Below are positions 4,954 through 10,283 of a DNA stretch of 10,283 bases, piece by piece. A program made the position numbers and the translations under genes. This DNA comes from an uncultured Collinsella sp. (GTDB taxonomy: Bacteria > Actinomycetota > Coriobacteriia > Coriobacteriales > Coriobacteriaceae). The stretch is from assembly GCA_902461085.1 (NCBI GenBank), contig CABPWH010000061.1:1-10283 (forward strand), in the 5' to 3' direction. Positions within the stretch are counted from its first letter, which is position 1. Each line of letters starts with the position of its first letter. Under the pieces are notes generated by a model. The model saw nothing but the letters and a program-made list of their open reading frames with translations, had not been told where the DNA came from and made no database searches.

Positions 4954-6336
4954 ATGATCATTACTCTGTGTGGTGGCGGATCCACCTTTACCCCCGGCAT
5001 CGTCAAGTCCATTGCCCTGCGCAAGGACGAGCTCGACGTTGACGAGATTCGTCTGTACGACATCAACGAGGAGCGCCAGCGCAAGATCGGCGTGCTCGTG
5101 GATTGGATTTTGCACGAGGACCTTGGCCTGGACATCAAGCTCACGGTGACCACCGACAAAAAGACGGCTTTTACCGATGCGAGCTTCGTGTTTGCCCAGA
5201 TGCGCGTGGGCGGCTACGCCATGCGCGAGCAGGACGAAAAGATTCCGCTGCGTCACGGCTGCGTGGGTCAGGAGACCTGCGGTTGCGGCGGCCTTGCCTA
5301 TGGCATGCGCACCATCTTCCCCATGGTCGAGCTGATCGATGACGTTGAGAAGTACGCCAAGAAGGACTACTGGATTCTCAACTACTCCAACCCTGCCGCC
5401 ATCGTCTCCGAGGGCTGCCGTGTGCTGCGTCCTAACGCTCGCATCATCAACATCTGCGACATGCCGATCGCGATCATCGACGTGGTTTGCGCCGCGCTCG
5501 ATATCGACAAGAAGGATGTCGAGTACGATTACTTTGGCCTCAACCACTTTGGTTGGTTCACCTCGATTCGCCACAAGGGCGAGGAGGTGCTCCCGCAGCT
5601 GCGCGAGTACATCAAGGAGCACCAGATCCTGCTGCCTGACTCCTACCTCAAGGGCATGGGCTCGCTCATGGCAAAGAAGCCCGAGGAGACCACCGACGAG
5701 CACCCCGAGCAGAACCGCCACACCAAGGGCAGCTGGTACTACGTCTGGAAGGGCGAGTACGAGATCATGGAGTGCTTCCCGGAGTACCTGCCCAACACGT
5801 ATCTGAACTACTACCTGCAGCAGAAGGAGTTCGTCGAGCATTCCAACCCCGAGCGCACCCGCGCAAACGAGGTTGAGGAGACGCGTGAGAAGAACCTCTT
5901 CGACGGCATCGCCCACTATGAGAAGACGGGCGAGATCGACGAGAGCACGTTCTATGCGGGCAGCCACGGCGACTGGATTGCCGACCTGGCCATCGCTTTG
6001 AAGAACGACACCAAGCAGCGCTTCCTGGTCATCTGCGAGAACAAGGGCGCTATCCCCAACATGCCCTACGACGCTATGGTCGAGCTGCCTGCCTACATTG
6101 GCAAGAACGGCCCCGAGGTCATCAGCCGCGACAACATTCCGCTGTTCCAACAGGGTCTCATGATGCAGCAGCTGAACTCCGAGAAGCTCGTGGTCGAGGC
6201 TACGATCGAGGGCTCGTACGAGAAGGCGCTCAAGGCCTTTACGCTCAACAAGACCGTGCCGTCGATGAAGGTCGCCAAGGAGGTTCTCGACGACATGATC
6301 GAGGCCAACAAGGGTTACTGGCCCGAGCTTAAGTAA
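4954..6336 (+). CDS. glvA: 6-phospho-alpha-glucosidase, glycoside hydrolase family 4
   Basis: This 460-residue cytoplasmic enzyme should hydrolyse the 6-phospho-alpha-glucoside made by the permease to glucose-6-phosphate. GH4 enzymes use NAD+ and a divalent metal (usually Mn2+) in an unusual oxidation-elimination mechanism. GGGSTFTPG (7-15) is the Rossmann NAD+ loop. CDMP (168-171) is the signature that separates 6-phospho-alpha-glucosidases from the CN(V/I)P and other GH4 groups. H198 in GLNHFGW is the expected second metal ligand, and LPNTYLNYYL holds the probable catalytic Tyr region. MRVGGYAMR, GQETCG and NYSNPAAI match B. subtilis GlvA/MalA closely. AGAAGGAG (4937-4944) inside the permease gene lies 9 bases before the ATG, with only 3 bases between genes, so the two are probably translationally coupled. 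A terminator follows. Confidence 0.95.
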   Translation: MIITLCGGGSTFTPGIVKSIALRKDELDVDEIRLYDINEERQRKIGVLVDWILHEDLGLDIKLTVTTDKKTAFTDASFVFAQMRVGGYAMREQDEKIPLRHGCVGQETCGCGGLAYGMRTIFPMVELIDDVEKYAKKDYWILNYSNPAAIVSEGCRVLRPNARIINICDMPIAIIDVVCAALDIDKKDVEYDYFGLNHFGWFTSIRHKGEEVLPQLREYIKEHQILLPDSYLKGMGSLMAKKPEETTDEHPEQNRHTKGSWYYVWKGEYEIMECFPEYLPNTYLNYYLQQKEFVEHSNPERTRANEVEETREKNLFDGIAHYEKTGEIDESTFYAGSHGDWIADLAIALKNDTKQRFLVICENKGAIPNMPYDAMVELPAYIGKNGPEVISRDNIPLFQQGLMMQQLNSEKLVVEATIEGSYEKALKAFTLNKTVPSMKVAKEVLDDMIEANKGYWPELK

Positions 6337-6369
6337 AAGCAACAGGGTCGCTGACCGCATACCTAGAGC

Positions 6370-6410
6370 AATGCCCCGTCCACGTGATTGCGTGGGCGGG
6401 GCATTGTCGT
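6370..6410 (+). terminator. Terminator of the alpha-glucoside operon
   Basis: AATGCCCCGTCCACG (6370-6384) pairs with CGTGGGCGGGGCATT (6391-6405), a 15-bp stem with one wobble and a 6-base loop, 33 bases after the GH4 stop codon. The following GTCGTTT is a poor U-tract, but the very stable stem and its position support termination. It may be bidirectional or leaky. Confidence 0.75.
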
Positions 6411-6445
6411 TTGGTAACGCGTTTTATCAAATATGGCATTTATCT

Positions 6446-6468
6446 GCGGTAATGTTCTATTTCACCGC
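6446..6468. promoter_or_regulatory. Inverted repeat upstream of the hydrogenase unit, possible operator
   Basis: GCGGT (6446-6450) and ACCGC (6464-6468) are perfect 5-bp arms around 13 bases. Including the outer CT and TG, the arms extend to 7 bp with one mismatch. About 20 bases further on lie three closely spaced ACCG copies (6486-6489, 6493-6496, 6498-6501). This could bind a redox- or NADH-responsive regulator, but it does not match the Rex or FNR consensus as I know them. Confidence 0.3.
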
Positions 6469-6520
6469 TGGGGACGACGTTTCATACCGCCTACCGAACC
6501 GTGTCGCTGCCAAACAATTT

Positions 6521-6526
6521 TATAAG
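6521..6526 (+). promoter_or_regulatory. Candidate -10 element for the hydrogenase unit
   Basis: TATAAG (6521-6526), inside an AT-rich stretch (AATTTTATAAG), matches the -10 consensus at five of six positions, 67 bases before the ATG at 6593. No convincing -35 is visible at normal spacing, so an activator may be required. Confidence 0.4.
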
Positions 6527-6551
6527 TCAGTGTTGTGCGTGTAGCAATTTC

Positions 6552-6587
6552 GCCCGGTCTCGCCTCCGGGCTGCCATGTGAGAGGGG
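6552..6587 (+). promoter_or_regulatory. 5'-UTR hairpin and ribosome binding site of the oxidoreductase gene
   Basis: GCCCGG (6552-6557) and CCGGGC (6566-6571) form a perfect 6-bp GC stem with an 8-base loop. It ends 11 bases before the Shine-Dalgarno sequence AGGGG (6583-6587), which is 5 bases from ATG 6593. The hairpin could protect the mRNA 5' end or modulate translation. The in-frame GTG at 6578 would overlap this ribosome binding site, so 6593 is preferred. Confidence 0.5.
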
Positions 6588-6592
6588 ATCTT

Positions 6593-8425
6593 ATGGCTCG
6601 ACTGCATGTAATGGAACGCAGCCACGCTCAGGCCGTCATGGACGACCTGCACGATGCGCTCGGACGTCGTCTGGCGGTGAGTTCGCTCGCCCCGTGTCCC
6701 GTTGAGTTTACGGCAGCGCTCGTCAACCTGTGCTCTACCCAGAGCTGCGGCAAGTGCACGCCCTGCCGCGTTGGCCTGAGCGCGCTGAGTGACCTGCTCG
6801 CCGATGTACTCGAAGGGCGTGCCGATGAGTCCACGCTCAACCTGATTGAGCGCACGGCCCGCACCATCTACCTTTCAAGCGACTGCGCCATCGGCTACGA
6901 GGCAGGCGCCATGGCGCTTACGGCTATCCGCGGTTTCCGCGACGATTTTGAGCACCACATTCGCGAGCACTCCTGTGGCTTTGACCGCGAGGCCCGCGTT
7001 CCGTGCGTCTCGGGCTGCCCGGCGCACGTCGACATTCCCGGGTACATTTCGCTCGTCGAGGCCGGCCGCTATGCCGATGCCGTCAAGGTCATCCGCAAGA
7101 ACAATCCGCTGCCGCTCGTCTGCGGACTGGTGTGCGAGCATCCCTGCGAGATGCACTGCCGCCGCGGCATGGTCGACGACCCCATGAACATCCTCGCCCT
7201 CAAGCGCTTTGCCGTTGAACACAGTGACCTCAACGACCATAAGCCGCATGTAGTGGACAACACCGGTAAGCGCGTCGCCGTGATCGGCGGCGGCCCGGCC
7301 GGCCTTTCCTGTGCCTACTACCTGGCCGTGATGGGCCACAAGGTGACCATCTTTGAGCAGCGCCACCACCTGGGCGGCATGCTACGCTACGGCATCCCCA
7401 GCTATCGTCTGCCGCGCGAGCGCTTGCAGGCCGAGATCGACTGGATCTTGAGCGCCGGTATCGACGTTGAGCTCGACCACTCCGTCAACGGCGAGGAGCT
7501 TGCCCGCCTGCGCGACGAGTTCGATGCCGTCTACCTGGCCATCGGTGCCCACAGCGATAAGAAGCTCGGCCTTCCGGGCGAAGAGGCGCCCGGCGTGGAG
7601 TCGGCCGTCAAGATGCTGCGCGCCATCGGTGACGACGAACTGCCCGACCTGAGCGGCCAGCGCGTGTGCGTCATCGGCGGCGGCAACGTGGCCATGGACG
7701 TGGCGCGCTCCGCCGTGCGCTGCGGCGCCGAAAAGGTAAGCATCGTCTACCGCCGTCGCATCTGCGATATGACGGCTCAAGACGCCGAAATCGCCGGCGC
7801 CCAGGCCGAGGGTTGCGAGGTTCTGGAGCTCACGGCGCCGCTCGCCATCGAGACGGGCGAAGATGGTCGCGTGAGCGGCCTGCGCGTGCAACCGCAGATT
7901 ATCGGCGAGCCTCGCCGTGGGCGTCCGGCCCCGCGTGCCGCAGCCACGCCCGAGCGCGTCATTCCCTGCGAGCGCGTGTTTGTGGCCATTGGCCAGGACA
8001 TCGATTCCAAGCCGTTTGAGGACATGGGCATCGCCTGTAAGTGGGGTCGCGTCGTTACCGATTCGGACGGCGCCGTGCCCAACTTCGATGGCCTCTTTAG
8101 CGGCGGCGACTGCCAGACCGGTCCCGCCACCGTCATCCGTGCCATCAACGCCGGCCGCGTGGCTTCGGCAAACATCGACCGCTACCTGGGCTTTGACCAC
8201 AAGATCAAGCTCGACGTGGAGCTGCCGACCGTGCAGTTTAAGGGCAAGCACGAGTGCGGCCGCTGCGAGCTGGGCGAGCGCGAGGCCGGCGAGCGCATTC
8301 ACGATTGGAATCTGGTCGAGCAGGGTCTCACCGAGCAGGAGGCGCGCCAGGAGGCGAGCCGCTGCCTGCGCTGCGACCACTTTGGCTTTGGCGCGTTCCG
8401 CGGAGGGAGGAACCTGGAATGGTAG
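6593..8425 (+). CDS. GltD-like FAD/NAD(P)H oxidoreductase with N-terminal NuoF-type Fe-S module, hydrogenase partner
   Basis: This 610-residue flavo-iron-sulfur protein is probably the electron-exchange subunit of the hydrogenase encoded next. Residues about 35-125 resemble only the C-terminal [4Fe-4S] domain of NuoF/HydB (SCGKCTPCRVG with C52, C55, C58; then C98), without the NuoF FMN/NADH fold. Residues about 130-535 follow GltD/NfnB. They contain Fe-S cysteines C138, C142 and C177, C181, C185, C189, an FAD motif IGGGPAG (231-237), a second dinucleotide motif IGGGNVAMD (361-369) with YRRR (386-389) downstream that may favour NADPH, and the SGGDCQTGP FAD segment (503-511). A C-terminal extension carries two CxxC pairs (C555/C558 and C591/C594) that may bind another cluster or zinc. 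The 7-base overlap with the hydrogenase gene implies coupled translation. NAD(P)H specificity and any bifurcation with ferredoxin are inference. Confidence 0.88.
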   Translation: MARLHVMERSHAQAVMDDLHDALGRRLAVSSLAPCPVEFTAALVNLCSTQSCGKCTPCRVGLSALSDLLADVLEGRADESTLNLIERTARTIYLSSDCAIGYEAGAMALTAIRGFRDDFEHHIREHSCGFDREARVPCVSGCPAHVDIPGYISLVEAGRYADAVKVIRKNNPLPLVCGLVCEHPCEMHCRRGMVDDPMNILALKRFAVEHSDLNDHKPHVVDNTGKRVAVIGGGPAGLSCAYYLAVMGHKVTIFEQRHHLGGMLRYGIPSYRLPRERLQAEIDWILSAGIDVELDHSVNGEELARLRDEFDAVYLAIGAHSDKKLGLPGEEAPGVESAVKMLRAIGDDELPDLSGQRVCVIGGGNVAMDVARSAVRCGAEKVSIVYRRRICDMTAQDAEIAGAQAEGCEVLELTAPLAIETGEDGRVSGLRVQPQIIGEPRRGRPAPRAAATPERVIPCERVFVAIGQDIDSKPFEDMGIACKWGRVVTDSDGAVPNFDGLFSGGDCQTGPATVIRAINAGRVASANIDRYLGFDHKIKLDVELPTVQFKGKHECGRCELGEREAGERIHDWNLVEQGLTEQEARQEASRCLRCDHFGFGAFRGGRNLEW

Positions 8426-10230
8426 AGCTCAACAAAACCACCGTCGGCGACAACAGCGAAAACGGAGCGCACAACATGGTCAAGCTCACTATCGATAATT
8501 GCGAGGTCGTGGTTCCCGAGCATACCACGATCCTGGATGCGGCCAAGTCCGTCGGCATCCAGATTCCCACCCTGTGCTATCTGCGCGATCTGAACGAGAT
8601 CGGTGGCTGCCGCGTGTGCGTGGTCGAGGTTGCGGGCTGCGACCAGCTGGTTGCCGCCTGCAACAACTACGTGCTCGACGGCATGGTGGTCCACACCAAC
8701 AGCCCCAAGGCCCGCGAGGCCCGTCGCACCAACGTGCAGCTGCTACTGTCCCAGCACGATTCGCAGTGCACGAGCTGCGTGCGCAGCGGCAACTGCAACC
8801 TGCAGACCATCGCCAACGACCTGGGCATTTTCTATCTGCCGTATCAAAGGCATTTGGCGGGCGAGGGTTGGGATTTCGATTTCCCCATCATCCGCGAAAA
8901 CGACAAGTGCATTAAATGCATGCGCTGCATCAAGGTGTGCGAGAGCGTGCAGGGCCTAGGGATTTGGGACCTGACCAACCGCGCCACGCATACCGCTGTG
9001 GGTACCCGCGGGCGCGCACCGATCGGCAAGACCGATTGCGTCGCGTGCGGCCAGTGCATCACGCATTGCCCGACGGGCGCGCTGCGCGAGCGCGACGATA
9101 CCGAGACCGTGTTTGACGCGCTTGCTAATCCCGACAAGATCGTGCTGGTGCAGATCGCGCCTGCCGTGCGCAGCGCCTGGGGCGAGGAGCTCGGCATATC
9201 TCGCGAGGAGGCAACCGTCGAGCGTCTGGCCTGCGCACTGCGCCGCGTTGGCTTTGAGTACGTGTTCGACACCGATTTCTCGGCCGACCTCACCATTATG
9301 GAGGAGGGTTCCGAGCTGCTCGAGCGCCTAGGCGCCGCCGCTAAGGGCGAAGGCGACAGCCGCGGCTGGCCCATGTTTACGAGCTGCTGCCCGGGTTGGG
9401 TGCGCTTTGTGAAGGCGCGCTATCCGGAGTTTGTCGACAGTCTGTCCACGTCCAAGTCGCCGCAGCAGATGTTCGGCGCCATCGCCAAGACATACTACGC
9501 CAAGGTGCTGGGCGTTGAGCCCGAGCGCTTGTTCGTGGTGTCCGTGATGCCGTGCACGGCCAAGAAGGCCGAGTGCGCGCTACCGAGCATGGTGGGCGAG
9601 GACGGTACGCCCGACGTTGACGTTGCGCTGACGGTGCGCGAGATGGTGCGCATGGTCCGCGCGAACCACGTGAGCGTGGACACGTTGGTCGAGGAGCCGC
9701 TCGACACGCCGCTGGGCTTTGGCACGGGCGCAGGTGTAATCTTTGGCGCCACGGGCGGCGTGATGGAGGCCGCCGTGCGCTCGGCCTATCACCTGGTGAC
9801 GGGCAAGAACCCCGACGCCGACTTCTTTACCGATGTGCGCGGCCTGGACGGCTGGAAGGAGGCCGTGGCCGATATCGATGGCACCAAGGTGCGCGTCGCC
9901 GTGGCACACGGGCTGGGCAACGCCGCCCGTCTGCTCGACGCGATTCGCGACGGCCGTGTGAGCTATGACTTCGTTGAGGTCATGGCGTGCCCGGGCGGCT
10001 GCGTCGGTGGCGGCGGTCAGCCCATCCACGACGGCTGCGAGCTGGCAGCCGAGCGCGGTCAGGTGCTGTGGGGCCTGGATGCCGCTGCGGACATTCGCTT
10101 CTCGCACGAGAATCCCGATGTTCAGGCGTGCTACCGCGAGTTCTTGGGCGCGCCGCTCTCGCCGCTGGCCGAGGAGCTGCTGCATACCGACCATCACGCA
10201 TGGACGATGCCTAACGAGGGGACGTGCTAG
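8419..10230 (+). CDS. hydA: [FeFe] hydrogenase catalytic subunit, multi-cluster (HydA)
   Basis: This 603-residue cytoplasmic enzyme interconverts protons and H2. Its domain order matches clostridial CpI. It has an N-terminal [2Fe-2S] site (C53, C64, C67, C81), a His-Cys [4Fe-4S] site (H113, C117, C120, C126) and two ferredoxin clusters (C164, C167, C170, C174; C207, C210, C213, C217). The H-cluster motifs are TSCCPGW (C324 ligand, C323 proton relay), MPCTAKK (C379) and EVMACPGGCVGGGGQP (C524, C528). E296 and E299 fit the proton path. The C-terminal SHENP...LLHT region is the small-subunit-like domain. ATG 8419 has a strong ribosome binding site (GGAGGGAGG, 8402-8410) 8 bases upstream and overlaps the previous stop. 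ATG 8476 would remove a 19-residue extension absent from CpI. Maturation genes hydE, hydF and hydG are not in the window. Confidence 0.96.
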   Translation: MVELNKTTVGDNSENGAHNMVKLTIDNCEVVVPEHTTILDAAKSVGIQIPTLCYLRDLNEIGGCRVCVVEVAGCDQLVAACNNYVLDGMVVHTNSPKAREARRTNVQLLLSQHDSQCTSCVRSGNCNLQTIANDLGIFYLPYQRHLAGEGWDFDFPIIRENDKCIKCMRCIKVCESVQGLGIWDLTNRATHTAVGTRGRAPIGKTDCVACGQCITHCPTGALRERDDTETVFDALANPDKIVLVQIAPAVRSAWGEELGISREEATVERLACALRRVGFEYVFDTDFSADLTIMEEGSELLERLGAAAKGEGDSRGWPMFTSCCPGWVRFVKARYPEFVDSLSTSKSPQQMFGAIAKTYYAKVLGVEPERLFVVSVMPCTAKKAECALPSMVGEDGTPDVDVALTVREMVRMVRANHVSVDTLVEEPLDTPLGFGTGAGVIFGATGGVMEAAVRSAYHLVTGKNPDADFFTDVRGLDGWKEAVADIDGTKVRVAVAHGLGNAARLLDAIRDGRVSYDFVEVMACPGGCVGGGGQPIHDGCELAAERGQVLWGLDAAADIRFSHENPDVQACYREFLGAPLSPLAEELLHTDHHAWTMPNEGTC

Positions 10231-10232
10231 CG

Positions 10233-10283
10233 ATGCGCGCGTTTGATGTTGAAATGTCGCGCCGGGGGTTTGCCTCGGCGCTC
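10233..10283 (+). CDS. N-terminus of an unknown protein with a twin-arginine motif (partial)
   Basis: ATG 10233 opens a frame that runs to the window edge, giving MRAFDVEMSRRGFASAL. It starts 2 bases after the hydrogenase stop codon. GAGGGG (10215-10220) is a plausible but somewhat distant ribosome binding site (12 bases), and an internal ATG at 10254 would give MSRRGF directly. SRRGFAS fits the Tat signal consensus (S/T-R-R-x-F), with a hydrophobic stretch apparently beginning. This suggests a folded, possibly cofactor-containing protein exported across the membrane. Only 17 codons are visible, so the hydrophobic core and cleavage site cannot be checked and no family is assigned. Confidence 0.55.
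   Translation, partial: MRAFDVEMSRRGFASAL

Noticed and set aside
3274..6360. A 1028-codon open frame on the minus strand opposite the permease and GH4 genes
   Set aside because: It is antisense to two well-supported genes, its composition (Leu/Val/His/Asp/Gly-rich) is what GC-biased codons give in that frame, and it shows no recognisable domain.
6533..6550. TTGTGCGTGTAGCAA as a Rex-type NADH-responsive operator
   Set aside because: The symmetry is poor beyond TGC/GCA and it does not match the TTGTTAA-N4-TTAACAA type of consensus.
7382..8380. A 332-codon minus-strand frame opposite the oxidoreductase gene
   Set aside because: It is a composition-driven shadow of a gene with clear FAD, dinucleotide and Fe-S motifs on the plus strand.

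Overview
The window reads as a chromosomal stretch from a high-GC, anaerobic, fermentative bacterium. The best guess is a gut Coriobacteriia member (Actinomycetota) of the Collinsella type. This rests on codon use, an EFR1-type flavodoxin/ferredoxin protein, PTS-driven sugar uptake and an oxygen-sensitive [FeFe] hydrogenase. It is an inference, because no rRNA or other taxonomic marker is present. All recognisable genes lie on the + strand.

Layout. (1) 1-189: the Arg/Gly-rich C-terminal tail of a gene that starts outside the window, closed by a strong terminator. (2) 190-743: a gene-free spacer. It holds a 236-bp element bounded by imperfect 27-bp inverted repeats (297-532), a pair of direct repeats two helical turns apart, and a probable promoter. 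(3) 744-1505: an EFR1-family flavodoxin-like/2[4Fe-4S] protein. (4) 1506-1848: a structured regulatory spacer with overlapping hairpins, phased TACCG motifs, a promoter, and a leader where a RAT-like hairpin overlaps one arm of a 14-bp terminator stem. (5) 1849-6336: an alpha-glucoside PTS operon of EIIA, LicT/BglG-type antiterminator, EIICB permease and GH4 6-phospho-alpha-glucosidase, ended by a terminator. (6) 6406-6592: a control region with an inverted repeat, an AT-rich -10-like site and a 5'-UTR hairpin. (7) 6593-10230: a two-gene hydrogenase unit. The first gene encodes a GltD-like FAD/NAD(P)H oxidoreductase with an N-terminal NuoF-type Fe-S module. The second, overlapping it by 7 bases, encodes a multi-cluster [FeFe] hydrogenase. 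(8) 10233-10283: the first 17 codons of another gene, with a twin-arginine motif.

How the genes work together (inference from families). EIIA passes phosphate from HPr to the IIB cysteine of EIICB, which imports and phosphorylates an alpha-glucoside. The GH4 enzyme then splits the sugar phosphate into glucose-6-phosphate and an aglycone or glucose. The antiterminator senses PTS phosphorylation through four conserved PRD histidines and should let polymerase read through the leader terminator when substrate is present. Downstream, the oxidoreductase/hydrogenase pair could release reducing equivalents as H2 or recover them from H2, exchanging electrons with NAD(P)H and perhaps ferredoxin. The points most worth following up are the unusual electron-input subunit, the antiterminator leader, the inverted-repeat element in the first spacer, and the possible Tat substrate after the hydrogenase.
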